Of a stretch of DNA of 64,000 nucleotides, positions 54,320-63,958 are shown in pieces (position 1 is the first letter of the stretch; every line of letters starts with the position of its first letter). Source of the DNA: Tannerella serpentiformis (GTDB lineage: Bacteria; Bacteroidota; Bacteroidia; Bacteroidales; Tannerellaceae); the NCBI RefSeq assembly GCF_003033925.1, contig NZ_CP028365.1:372001-436000 (forward strand), written 5' to 3'. The position numbers were made by a program, and so were the translations under genes. Under the pieces are notes generated by a model. It was given only the letters and a program-made list of their open reading frames with translations. It made no database searches and was not told where the DNA came from.

Positions 54320-54800
54320 CCCTGCGCCGCGCCCGAAGCACCTCTTTTTGCCCAATAGACGCCCTGCGTGGCCCCTAATGCGCCTCATTTTACCCGATAG
54401 ACACCCTGCGCGGCGCCCGAAGCGAGTCATTTTGCCCCACTACCACCCCATCAGGCCCTAAAAAGAGCCATATATTCCATGCTTTTACATTAAAAGTGCG
54501 AGATATACAGTGCAAGTAATATGCTTTTATATTGAAAGGATAAGATATTCGACACGCATTGAATGCTCTCATATTAAAAGCCTATTATATACGATCTATA
54601 TTTAATGCTTTTACACTGAAAGGATACAATATACATGATATATCTAATCCTTTTAATCTGAAAGTATTATATATACGGTGAAAGTAGATATCTTTCAAAT
54701 TAATACGCTCCGACTTGCAGTATATATTCTATCCTATCAGATTAAAAGCATAAAATATACATGTGATATTTTATCCTATCACATTAAAAGCGTCTGATAT
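54320..54800. repeat. 42-bp composite tandem array L (12 units, GC-rich then AT-rich)
   Basis: Four GC-rich units (CCCTGCG or a relic at 54320, 54362, 54404 and about 54446) run straight into AT-rich units with CTTTTACATTAAAAG-like palindromes at 54481, 54523, 54565, 54607, 54649, 54691, 54733 and 54775. The 42-bp step holds inside each part and the change happens inside one array. The AT-rich part is related to array K. The 300 bp that follow (54800-55110) contain no gene that I can support. Confidence 0.93.
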
Positions 54801-55112
54801 ACACCTCCATCTAAGGCTACGCAGCGGGGAGGAGCTTCGAATGGGGCCGCTGGGGCAGCCTGCCACCCGGAAACAGTCCGAAAGGCCGTCGCTTTTGCCC
54901 CTCACACGACGTCGCACCCCGAAATGCCCTTCCAATTGCAGGCTAACGCCCCTCACGGATCGACTCCACTTCGTCTTTTCCGTCCTCCCCTGCGGGATGT
55001 TCCCCCGGAAGGGAGGCATATGCTTTTGCGCCCCTACCCGATCGTCTCTCCTGTATCTGGCCAAACTGCGCCTGCCTCCGCAGAGGCCCCTACCATAAAT
55101 CGAACAGCCGCT

Positions 55113-55120
55113 TAGCTTTG
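55113..55120 (+). promoter_or_regulatory. -7 promoter element for the hydrolase gene
   Basis: TAGCTTTG fits TAnnTTTG and is 83 bp before the chosen ATG at 55204 and 41 bp before an in-frame ATG at 55162. Confidence 0.4.
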
Positions 55121-55203
55121 CGCCTCCAAATTTCCAGAGAGTAAGAAGTGACAATAGGACAATGGAAGGATTCACAGATAACAGACCAAACAAGAACCCC
55201 CGC

Positions 55204-56268
55204 ATGAAGCATCTATTTATCGGCGCTTTGGCGCTGCTTGTCGCCCTACATGGGGGCGCAGCCTACGGGCAAAAAGCAAAACAGAAACAGAAGTCGGCCG
55301 CAGTCAATGTGCTGGCTAACGACACGCGCGTCTTCAAGGTCGATCCGGCGATCGATGTGCAGGGCGTGCGCTTCAAAAACCGCTTCGGGATAGAGCTGGC
55401 CGGCCACCTCTACATGCCCAAAGGCTATGAGGCATCGAAGCGATACCCCGCCGTGGCTGTCTGCGGACCCTTTGGGGCAGTCAAGGAGCAGGCCTCCGGA
55501 CTCTACGCCCAGGAGTTGGCATCGCGCGGCTTTGTGGCCCTGGCCTTCGACCCCTCGTTCACGGGCGAGAGCGGCGGCGAGGTGCGCAGCGTGGCCGCAC
55601 CAGACATTAACACGGAGGACTTCGGCGCGGCCGTGGACTATCTGATGCGCCTGCGCAACGTCGACGTCTCGAAGATTGGCCTCGTGGGCATCGGTGGCTG
55701 GGGCGGCATGGCGGTCAATGAGGCCTCGGTCGACACGCGCGTCAAGGCGACCGTCATCTGCTCTTTCTACGACATGAAGCGCCTCTTCGCCGACGTCTAT
55801 TACGACTCCAAAAGCGACGATGCGCGCTACGAGGAGCTGCGCCGACTGAGCAATCAGCGCACCCGAGACGCGCAGACGGATACGCACGAGGTGACGGGCG
55901 ATAACTTGGATCGTATCGCCGCCAACGCGCCCCGCTACCTGCGCGACTTTCAGGCCTACTACAAGTCGGCCCGCGGCTTCCACAAGCGCTCGGTGAACTC
56001 CACGGGCGGCTGGACAAAGACAACGCCCATCTCCTTCATCGGCTCGCCGCTCTGCTCGCGAGTGAGCGAAATCCGCGGTGCGGTGCTCATCGTCCAGGGC
56101 GAAAAGTCGCACACTCGCAGCATGGCCGAGGACATCTTCAAGCGCCTCAACGGCTCGAACAAAGAGCTCTACATCGTGCCCGGCGCCTACCACATCGACC
56201 TCTATGACGACATAAAGCGCATCCCCTTCGATATCATCGATCGATTCCTGAAGGAATATCTGAAGTGA
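55204..56268 (+). CDS. secreted alpha/beta hydrolase
   Basis: A 354-aa exported protein. The start is MKHLFIGALALLVALHGGAAYGQ, which forms the signal peptide; 14 upstream codons are not hydrophobic. The alpha/beta fold shows YPAVAVCGPFGAVKEQ, LAFDPSFTGESGG and the late catalytic region VLIVQGEKSHTRSMAED with histidine in VPGAYHIDLYDD. The nucleophile elbow reads LVGIGGWGGMAVNEA. I recall relatives with Cys or Ser where this has Gly (GICGWGG), so activity is in doubt. The lipoprotein gene 61 bp downstream is on the same strand. Confidence 0.85.
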   Translation: MKHLFIGALALLVALHGGAAYGQKAKQKQKSAAVNVLANDTRVFKVDPAIDVQGVRFKNRFGIELAGHLYMPKGYEASKRYPAVAVCGPFGAVKEQASGLYAQELASRGFVALAFDPSFTGESGGEVRSVAAPDINTEDFGAAVDYLMRLRNVDVSKIGLVGIGGWGGMAVNEASVDTRVKATVICSFYDMKRLFADVYYDSKSDDARYEELRRLSNQRTRDAQTDTHEVTGDNLDRIAANAPRYLRDFQAYYKSARGFHKRSVNSTGGWTKTTPISFIGSPLCSRVSEIRGAVLIVQGEKSHTRSMAEDIFKRLNGSNKELYIVPGAYHIDLYDDIKRIPFDIIDRFLKEYLK

Positions 56269-56329
56269 GGCGGCTCGACGCCGCAGGTGCGCAACTACCT
56301 ATGCAAGGCTCTATAACTACCTATTCATT

Positions 56330-59020
56330 ATGAGAACATACTCACCCATGATCGCAGGACTCTTGCTCCTGCTCTTCGCTGCGTTCGGCTGCACGAAATC
56401 CGAACATTTCATCACAGACGCCTCCTATCGCGCTCGCGTGGAGGCGGATTTCAAAACGAAACGTGAGGCCTTCGCCGACTCGTCGCTCTTCGCCATCTTC
56501 CAAACCGAGATGACCACCCCGGAGCGTGAGGCGATGGAGTTCCTCTATGCCTACATGCCCATCGGCGACGTGGCCGACTACGACGGCGCCTTCTATCTGC
56601 GCAACGTCCGGGCGGCCTTCACGGCCCGCCGTGAGATGCCATGGGGACAACAGATCCCGGAGGACATCTTTCGCCACTTTGTCCTCCCGATCCGCGTCAA
56701 CAACGAGAATCTGGACGAGAGTCGCACCGTCTTCTTCGAAGAGCTGAAGGACCGCGTGCGGGGACTCTCACTGCGCGAGGCGGTGCTTGAGGTGAACCAT
56801 TGGTGTCACGAGAAGGTGATCTACACACCCTCCGACGCCCGCACCAGTTCACCGCTCGCCTCCGTCTGCACGGCCTACGGACGATGCGGCGAGGAGTCCA
56901 CCTTCACCGTGGCCGCCCTACGCGCTGTCGGCATTCCCGCGCGGCAGGTCTACACGCCACGCTGGGCCCATACGGACGACAATCATGCCTGGGTCGAGGC
57001 GTGGGTCGACGGTCGCTGGTACTTCTTCGGCGCCTGTGAGCCTGAGCCGGCGCTCAATCTGGCTTGGTTCAACGCTCCGGCTTATCGCGGGATGCTGATG
57101 CACACGAAGGTGTTCGGCTACTACGACGGGCCAGAGGACGTGATGGAGCGCACGGCCTGCTACACGGAAATCAACGTGATCGACAATTACGCTCCGACGG
57201 GTCACACGACAATCACCGTGAAGGGTACCGATGGCAAGCCGGTAGCGGATGCGCTCGTAGAGTTCCAGCTCTACAACTACGCTGAGTTCTTCACCGTGGC
57301 GCGCAAGCAGACCGATGCCGACGGCAAGGCCTCACTGACGGCAGGTAAGGGCGACATGCTCGTGTGGGTGTCGAAAGACGGACGCTACGGCTTCCACAAG
57401 GTGACCTTTGGTAAAGACGACGCCGTGACGATCGCCTTGGATCATACGCCAGGTGACACGGCTACGGTAGAGATGGACATCGTGCCCCCGGTGGAAGGTG
57501 CCATCCCACCGGAGCGTGAGGTGACGGATGCGGAGAAGGCCGAAAATACGCGTCGCATGCTGGCTGAGGACAGTATCCGCAACGCATACGTGGCCACGTT
57601 CTATACCGACACCCTGTCTGCTGCCTTAGCGAAAGTTTTAGGTATGTCGAACGCGGATGAGCTGCGGAAAATCATGCCCAAGACACGTGGCAACCACCAG
57701 GAGGTCGAGCATTTCCTGCGTGAGGCAGATCAGACCAACCGACTGCCCGACGCGCTGCGTCTATTAAACAGTATCTCCGAAAAGGACCTCCGCGATACGC
57801 CGGCGGACGTGCTACTCGACCATCTGAACAACACGCCGCAAATCCCGGAGAGCCTTATCGACCGACCTGATGCCACTCTTTTTGCGAAGTACGTAGTTAA
57901 CCCACGCGTATGGAACGAGTATCTGACGCCTTACAAACAATTCTTTGCCGAGCGGATCGATACGTCGTTGGCTACGGCAGCTCGACGCAATCCGCAGGCC
58001 CTCGTGGAATGGGTGAAGATACATATCGCCCTTCGTAACGACCTCAATCCGCAGTATATCTCTATCATGCCGACGGGTGTATGGCGTGCGCGCATGGCGG
58101 ACACCTATTCGCGCAACATTTTCTTCGTGGCCGTGGCGCGAAGCCTTGGCATACCTGCCCGGATCGAGTTAATGACGGGTAAGGTGCAGTACTACAATCA
58201 CGGATGGCAGGATGTGAACTTCGAGGCGGACCATCAGACTAACGCGCCCCAAGGAATGCTCACGGCCAGCTACTCCCCCACTCCCTCGCTTGACAATCCG
58301 AAATACTACAGCCACTTCACGATTGCCCGATTGCGTGACGACGCACAAATGCGGACACTCGACTTTGAATCGCAGGGCGGTGTGGGCGACACGTGGCAGG
58401 ATCTGCTTCGCGCGCCGTCCTCATTGCGACTCGATTGCGGCAATTATGTGCTCGTCACGGGTACGCGTATGGCCAGTGGCAAGGTGCTGGCACGTCTCAC
58501 CTTCTTCTCTATTCACGAAGGGCAGACGACGAATGTGCCGCTTGTCATGCGTGCGGATACGACGGACATCAGCGTGATCGGCAGTATCGATCCCGAAGCC
58601 AAGTTCGACAACGAAACAGGCTCGAAGGTCTCCATTCTTTCGACCACAGGCCGCGGATACTTCATCATAGGCATTCTCGGCGCGCGTCAGGAACCGACGA
58701 ATCATGCACTGCGCGATATTGCCCGTCTGAAGGCCGACTTTGAAGGCTGGAACCGTGGCATAGTGCTTCTTTTCAAGGATAAGGCTTCTTTGGATGGCTT
58801 TGATCGAAAGGAGTTCGGCCCGCTACCGAGCACAATTACGTGGGGCACGGACGCGGACGGTTCCGTGACGCGTATGATTGCCGAGGCCATGAAATTGCGG
58901 AATACGAACGACTTGCCAATTTTCATTATCGCCGATACGTTCGGTCGGGTAGTCTTTGTATCGCAGGGCTATACGATTGGCTTAGGTGAGCAGATGATGC
59001 AGGTGGTGCGGAAGCTGTAA
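56330..59020 (+). CDS. transglutaminase-like domain lipoprotein
   Basis: An 896-aa predicted lipoprotein with lipobox AAFGC (C21). The transglutaminase-like core (about 155-240) has C186 in YGRCGEESTF and H219 in DDNHAWVEAW; the third residue is not clear, as the sequence continues RWYFFGACEPEP. A CarboxypepD-like or MG-type beta domain follows (about 285-375, KPVADALVEFQLYNYAEF). A second transglutaminase-like stretch (VARSLGIPARIELM near 605) is degenerate. The C-terminus looks thioredoxin-like (LLFKDK to FIIADTFGRVVF). It probably acts on extracellular peptides. Substrate unknown. Confidence 0.82.
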   Translation: MRTYSPMIAGLLLLLFAAFGCTKSEHFITDASYRARVEADFKTKREAFADSSLFAIFQTEMTTPEREAMEFLYAYMPIGDVADYDGAFYLRNVRAAFTARREMPWGQQIPEDIFRHFVLPIRVNNENLDESRTVFFEELKDRVRGLSLREAVLEVNHWCHEKVIYTPSDARTSSPLASVCTAYGRCGEESTFTVAALRAVGIPARQVYTPRWAHTDDNHAWVEAWVDGRWYFFGACEPEPALNLAWFNAPAYRGMLMHTKVFGYYDGPEDVMERTACYTEINVIDNYAPTGHTTITVKGTDGKPVADALVEFQLYNYAEFFTVARKQTDADGKASLTAGKGDMLVWVSKDGRYGFHKVTFGKDDAVTIALDHTPGDTATVEMDIVPPVEGAIPPEREVTDAEKAENTRRMLAEDSIRNAYVATFYTDTLSAALAKVLGMSNADELRKIMPKTRGNHQEVEHFLREADQTNRLPDALRLLNSISEKDLRDTPADVLLDHLNNTPQIPESLIDRPDATLFAKYVVNPRVWNEYLTPYKQFFAERIDTSLATAARRNPQALVEWVKIHIALRNDLNPQYISIMPTGVWRARMADTYSRNIFFVAVARSLGIPARIELMTGKVQYYNHGWQDVNFEADHQTNAPQGMLTASYSPTPSLDNPKYYSHFTIARLRDDAQMRTLDFESQGGVGDTWQDLLRAPSSLRLDCGNYVLVTGTRMASGKVLARLTFFSIHEGQTTNVPLVMRADTTDISVIGSIDPEAKFDNETGSKVSILSTTGRGYFIIGILGARQEPTNHALRDIARLKADFEGWNRGIVLLFKDKASLDGFDRKEFGPLPSTITWGTDADGSVTRMIAEAMKLRNTNDLPIFIIADTFGRVVFVSQGYTIGLGEQMMQVVRKL

Positions 59021-59058
59021 AACGTAGGTCGACAAAAGTCTAAGGCCTTCAAACGAAA

Positions 59059-59108
59059 GCCGGGTACACGGGCGGAATTTCCCCAAGTCGTGTACCCGGC
59101 ATTTTTTT
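59059..59108 (+). terminator. Rho-independent terminator of the transglutaminase gene
   Basis: GCCGGGTACACG and CGTGTACCCGGC arms followed by ATTTTTTT. A clear member of the CCGG(G/A)TAC hairpin family. Confidence 0.85.
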
Positions 59109-59256
59109 GTCCTCACGTGTACCGGCGAAATAAGTTGGGATGAAAAATAAGTCTACACACGGCGCCGCGGCTCCTTCATGAAACGGCATGTGCACCTTAC
59201 GCGTCGTTTGAGGTGGCGTAAGATTTTGCGATCTTATCTCCGGATAGTCGGATGGA

Positions 59257-59312
59257 TAAAAAAAGGCCGGATACCTGACGAGAAAACTCGCAGGTGTCCG
59301 GCCATTTTTTGT
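59257..59312 (-). terminator. bidirectional hairpin terminator of the second barrel gene
   Basis: GGCCGGATACCTG and CAGGTGTCCGGCC arms flanked by an A run on the left and a T run on the right, so it can stop transcription from either side. It lies between convergent genes. Confidence 0.85.
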
Positions 59313-59340
59313 TTTTCGATTTTCGTTTTCTCCTGATCCC

Positions 59341-61965
59341 CTATCGCTTAAAACGAAAGCTGATCAGAAATTCCGAGGGCCGCAGCCGATCGGTACGCGT
59401 ATAGGTATTGATGGCGTTATAGCCCGTAACCACATACGTGCGACGGTTCAGGAGGTTCGTCCAGTCTAAACTGACGGTCATGTGAGGGAACGAAAAACGC
59501 AGACCTAAGTCAGCGAAAAAAAGATTCGTTGCCGATATGTCTGGGGCCTGTGTGTAATAATGTTGCAGGGTGGTGGTTAGTGAGAGGCGCGGCGTGAGGC
59601 CCCAATAGGTGTACAGACGATGGTCGAGGAATGGAATGTACCGATCCACGGCGCTCCGATCGATGCTTACCCCGGTATACGATAGCGACGCGACATAATC
59701 AAAATTTAAGTTCCTCCGAGCGTTCCATTTAAGGGAAGGCGAAAGCGTGAAACTATGATCGGTATAATCTATCGTAGCTCCCTGCTGCTCCAAGGTCGAT
59801 GCGTTGCGAGCGTACGTAATTTGTAGCCCTGCGGTAAGGGAAAGGCGCGTCAATAGCCGAGTTGCCGAAAGGGTATGAGCCCAATACGTGCTGCGTTGAT
59901 CAAAAGGACGAAGCCAGGAGAAGGTATAGAAATCACGAATAAGATATGCCGAGATCAGGTTTCCCTGATGACGAGAAAAATACGTCATATAACTCAAGTT
60001 GAAGAAATGCGACAGATCCTTGACCGAGAGGTCGAGACTCAGCATGTCCGAAACGTTGCGTTCCTCACGGTCCGTGCCACGCGTGAGCAGGTTATAGCGT
60101 TTCATCACATAGCCCGTGAGGCGATTGTCCAGGTCGCCACGGCGAATCGTACGCTTCCAACTGGCGCTCGACTTGAATACCGCCGAAGGCTCATAGCTGA
60201 AACGTATCGCGGGGTGGATTTGCAGATCGCGATCGGTATGGCCGGCATACGTGGTCTGTCGTTGCTCCAGCATCGCGGATGACGTGAGGCTACAAGCCCC
60301 ATACACGAATCGATAAGCAGGCACCGCGTATAGCTGCCATAGGCGCCAACGAAGATCGTTCGTGTAGGGACCCTCCACGCCCTCCGGTTGGGGTTGCAGG
60401 GCGGACCGCACGGCTTGTCCCTTCCATGCAAAACCCGTTTTTAAGTCCAGCGTATGTGCCCCGGAGTGGAAGTTGAGCGTCAGATATGAATCGTTGCTAC
60501 CCGCCTCATAGCGAATAGATTGCCGGACGAATAGCTGTCTAAAAAGTGGTATCGAATCTTGCGAAGAAACCGTAAGCCATTGCGGCATACGTATAAATTC
60601 TGTCTCATTTCCGAATCCAAAAGCCACGCGACCGATCAAACGAGAAAGTTTTAAGTGATTCTTTATCAAGGTGCGTGGCAAATTCATCTGCTGCTGCATT
60701 TGGCGACCACCGGCAGCTACATCGGCGCGCGCATCCTTCCAATGAATTTCTGCGCTGAGCTTATTCTCCAAAAAATAACGTGTCCGATTGGCCGTCAAAG
60801 TCCATTCGCCTTCCAATTGATGACGTCGAACGATCTGCGAGGTGTAATCGCCGACGATATACGTCTGTCCGTTGCCCAGCCGGTACTCCGTCTCTACGCT
60901 ACGGCTGCGCGACTCACGTTCGTAGCCATAATTGAGATTCAGACGCAAGTCCACGTCGTCCGCCAACCGCCAAAGTTGATTCACCGAGGCGATAGCAGAC
61001 CGATTGAAGCGTGCACGATCGCGAACGAAGAAGGCCGAGGTCATCGTGAGGGGTGAAAGTTGATCCGGAATGCCCTCCAAAGTAGCCGGATTAAAGACGG
61101 TGGCGCCCATCGAATGGATCCGGAGCTCCATGGCAATGTCCCGCCCCGTATTATTGGCCTTAGCGACAATCAGCGTCTGGTTTCGACGCGCAAAGCGGGC
61201 TGGCGTCACGGTCGCGTCATAGAGCATCGGAAAACCGCCCAAACCGAAGTCACCCGTGAGGAGCCATTTGGCACGCGATCCCGATTTCAGTCTGATGTTT
61301 AGGGCCGCCTCGTCGGGATCCGTGCGTCCACGCATCATTTTGATCGGCTCATGATTTTCGTAAACCTGTACGGAAGCGATGTCAGCCGGTGAAAGATTTT
61401 TCGTAGCCAGTGAATACCGATTGCCAAGCAGATTCAAATCTTCGATATAAAAGCGGTTGATAGGTCGGCCGTCATATTTGACAAGTCCGTCACTACGGAC
61501 TTCAATGCCGGGCATACGCTCCAGCACTTCGGCCAACGTCTTATCCTGCGGCCGCGAAAAATTAGACATGAAATAGGTCAGCGTATCTCCGCGGCGTCGC
61601 ATGGGCGCGGCCTCGACCTTCACTTCGCGCAGCTTGACCGAAGTCTCCTGCAAACGCAGTTCCACAGTGCCCGCATCCCTCCGAACACTTTGCCGCAGGG
61701 CTTCAAAACCTAACCGAGAGGTCGATACAACGTATTCCGGAGCACCGTCCGACGGGAGGTCTAAAGTGAAAGCGCCGTCATCCCTCGAGTAATCGTAGGA
61801 CAGGATTCGCCGTCCGTCCGCACTCATCAGCATAACGTAGACGTCCGGAATGGGTGCGCCATTGGTCTTCGCGCGGGTATGGCCCTTCAATTGCTGTTGC
61901 GCGCTGGATCCGGCGACGGTCAGCATAAAAAGTATTGTCCAAAAAAGTAGTCCACGATTCATCAT
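59341..61965 (-). CDS. outer-membrane beta-barrel protein with CarboxypepD_reg-like and plug-like domains
   Basis: An 874-aa relative of the barrel at 14266. Signal peptide MMNRGLLFWTILFMLTVAGSSAQ, a CarboxypepD_reg-like domain (about 27-105), then the same plug motifs: RRGDTLTYFMSNF, LAEVLERMPGIEV, VKYDGRPINRFYIED and VQVYENHEPIK. The barrel ends LISFRFKR. It is the last gene of a minus-strand cluster after two GLPGLI genes, mirroring the order in the first cluster. Its substrate is unknown. The gap to the GLPGLI gene upstream is about 108 bp. Confidence 0.88.
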   Translation of the reverse strand: MMNRGLLFWTILFMLTVAGSSAQQQLKGHTRAKTNGAPIPDVYVMLMSADGRRILSYDYSRDDGAFTLDLPSDGAPEYVVSTSRLGFEALRQSVRRDAGTVELRLQETSVKLREVKVEAAPMRRRGDTLTYFMSNFSRPQDKTLAEVLERMPGIEVRSDGLVKYDGRPINRFYIEDLNLLGNRYSLATKNLSPADIASVQVYENHEPIKMMRGRTDPDEAALNIRLKSGSRAKWLLTGDFGLGGFPMLYDATVTPARFARRNQTLIVAKANNTGRDIAMELRIHSMGATVFNPATLEGIPDQLSPLTMTSAFFVRDRARFNRSAIASVNQLWRLADDVDLRLNLNYGYERESRSRSVETEYRLGNGQTYIVGDYTSQIVRRHQLEGEWTLTANRTRYFLENKLSAEIHWKDARADVAAGGRQMQQQMNLPRTLIKNHLKLSRLIGRVAFGFGNETEFIRMPQWLTVSSQDSIPLFRQLFVRQSIRYEAGSNDSYLTLNFHSGAHTLDLKTGFAWKGQAVRSALQPQPEGVEGPYTNDLRWRLWQLYAVPAYRFVYGACSLTSSAMLEQRQTTYAGHTDRDLQIHPAIRFSYEPSAVFKSSASWKRTIRRGDLDNRLTGYVMKRYNLLTRGTDREERNVSDMLSLDLSVKDLSHFFNLSYMTYFSRHQGNLISAYLIRDFYTFSWLRPFDQRSTYWAHTLSATRLLTRLSLTAGLQITYARNASTLEQQGATIDYTDHSFTLSPSLKWNARRNLNFDYVASLSYTGVSIDRSAVDRYIPFLDHRLYTYWGLTPRLSLTTTLQHYYTQAPDISATNLFFADLGLRFSFPHMTVSLDWTNLLNRRTYVVTGYNAINTYTRTDRLRPSEFLISFRFKR

Positions 61966-62073
61966 AGGTCATTCTTACGCTAAAGTGAGTAATCAAAAAA
62001 CCTCAGGATGTGTCTTTCGTCTAAAGAAAAGCACAAGCTGAGGCCTGTAAAGTACTTCTGAAAAAAATAGGTG

Positions 62074-62925
62074 CTATTTCTCTATTGGGATATACTCTCT
62101 TTTCATCACAGGAGCAGATGTGGGGTTTCCGCTCTCATCAAAAAAGGTCGAAGGCGACCCCGTCTCAAAATCTCCAAAAGCAATGGCATCCTCGTGATAC
62201 AATCGCTCATATTCCAAATAGGTCTTCCTCGATATTTTCTTGTATTCAGCACCTGTATAACCTCCTTTTGCACCAATCTCGCGATGAATATAAATGATCG
62301 GAACTGGATTTATTAGACGCTTAAAATCCTCCATTTCAAATAGGAAGTGGTGATCCGCATCCGTAGCGCGAGTAATCAATCCCGGAAGGCCCCAAAGTTT
62401 CCACGGACCACGATTAAGCGGTATTTCGGAGGTGTAATACACTTCCCAATCACGACCTCGATAATGCGTCGTAGCCCGTTTGCACAAATATCCTGATATG
62501 GTTGCGGTGTCTTCATGCAATGTCCAGTCAGGCATAGCCATTTGTTCCTCACCGATATACCCATCCATATATTCGATAGTCGTACGGGTCTTTTTTTCGT
62601 CATAAAATTGATAGTAAGCGGGGGTATTACTTGGCCGCGGATAGCCTTTGATCAATTCGAGGACTTCCCAGGCAGACAGACCATTCTTAAACGCATCATT
62701 TTTGATTGAATCACGTATCTCACCATAACGGCTATAAAATTTCGTCACCTTATTGCCCATATCCAGATAAATCCAATCCACGCCATCAAACTCCGGCTGT
62801 TCCGGAGCGGTCTTATAAGAGAACTTATAGACCGCCCGGAACTGTGCCGTGTCGATTGTTTCCTGCGCATGCATCGCCACTATAGCGAAAATCCATGCAA
62901 AAAAGAATATCGGTATTCGTCTTAT
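62074..62925 (-). CDS. GLPGLI family protein, paralog 5, with an apparent ATA start
   Basis: A GLPGLI protein of about 283 aa. The core is GPWKLWGLPGLITRATDADH and the end is YIPIEK. In-frame codons 62940-62860 read IRTFLIRRIPIFFFAWIFAI then VAMHAQ, which lines up residue for residue with the leader of paralog 6, but the codon matching its ATG is ATA at 62923-62925. No ATG, GTG or TTG is in frame near it. A GTG at 62880 would give a protein without its signal peptide. So either an AUA start is used, or this copy has lost its start and is decaying. Confidence 0.75.
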   Translation of the reverse strand: MRRIPIFFFAWIFAIVAMHAQETIDTAQFRAVYKFSYKTAPEQPEFDGVDWIYLDMGNKVTKFYSRYGEIRDSIKNDAFKNGLSAWEVLELIKGYPRPSNTPAYYQFYDEKKTRTTIEYMDGYIGEEQMAMPDWTLHEDTATISGYLCKRATTHYRGRDWEVYYTSEIPLNRGPWKLWGLPGLITRATDADHHFLFEMEDFKRLINPVPIIYIHREIGAKGGYTGAEYKKISRKTYLEYERLYHEDAIAFGDFETGSPSTFFDESGNPTSAPVMKREYIPIEK

Positions 62926-63121
62926 TAGGAATGTCCTTATTTGTTCTCCACAAAGAACGCAGAAACAACTGTAGACTCAAAAACAAGAGCGCATGCTTTA
63001 CAACATGTTTTTTGGCTCCTGAAAATTGGGGAGCTTGCTATTGGAGATGCTCAATGACTGCCATAGCCGCTTAAAAACAGAGTCCCCATATATAGGCAAT
63101 AGGAATATGTTTTTGAGAAAG

Positions 63122-63958
63122 CTATTTCTCGAGTGGGATATATGGAATTTCTGCAACTGGAGCGGGATCACCCGATGTAGGTCCTGTATCTCCCATCTCA
63201 AAATCGAGAAACGCCATAGCATCCTTATGGAACAATCTCTCATATTCCACAAAAGTCTTCTTGGATACCTTCTTATACTCACTTCCTGTGTATCCACCCT
63301 TATTGCCAAATTCCCGATGGATATAAATAATGGGTTCAGGCTTAGATAGACGTTTGAAATGATCTAATTCAAAGAGAAAATAATGGTCTGCATCTGTAGC
63401 ACGAACTATCAATCCGGGCAATCCCCATAATTTCCATGGTCCATAACTCAAGGGTATCTCTGTGGTATAATAGACTTCCCATGTTCGACTTAAATAATGG
63501 GTTGTAGCCCGAAGGCAAGTGTAACCGTATAAGGTTAGCGACTTATTGTCAAGTATCCACTGCGGCATGACCATCGGTTCTTCATAGTAATAACCTTTGG
63601 TATACCGTGTAGCAACCCGCGTTGTCTTCTCACTGTACAATTGACAATAAACCGGCGCATCTCCCCTTACGGGATAGTTTTTTGTCCGCTCATGGATCGC
63701 CTCTGGGGGCATATTCTGCTTTAGGCACTCGTTCGTCATAGAATCTTTGAGTTCGGCATAACGATTATAAAACATCGTTGCCTTATTCCCTATATCGATA
63801 TACATCCAATCCACCCAACCAAATGTGGGCTGTTCCGGGCTTGTTTTATAAGAGAACTTATACATAGCCCGGAACATCGCCTTATCGATTTCTGTCTGCG
63901 CTTGCAGGGCGAAGACTACTAATGTCCACGCGAAAAGAAATATCAGTACTCGTTTCAT
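63122..63958 (-). CDS. GLPGLI family protein, paralog 6
   Basis: A 278-aa secreted GLPGLI protein. The start MKRVLIFLFAWTLVVFALQAQ forms the signal peptide; nine codons upstream are in frame but not needed. The core is GPWKLWGLPGLIVRATDADH, with FRAMYKFSYKTSPEQPTF and WMYIDIGNKATMFYNRY in the N-terminal half, and YIPLEK at the end. It is a tandem duplicate of paralog 5, and the homology extends about 40 bp upstream of the start. Confidence 0.9.
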   Translation of the reverse strand: MKRVLIFLFAWTLVVFALQAQTEIDKAMFRAMYKFSYKTSPEQPTFGWVDWMYIDIGNKATMFYNRYAELKDSMTNECLKQNMPPEAIHERTKNYPVRGDAPVYCQLYSEKTTRVATRYTKGYYYEEPMVMPQWILDNKSLTLYGYTCLRATTHYLSRTWEVYYTTEIPLSYGPWKLWGLPGLIVRATDADHYFLFELDHFKRLSKPEPIIYIHREFGNKGGYTGSEYKKVSKKTFVEYERLFHKDAMAFLDFEMGDTGPTSGDPAPVAEIPYIPLEK

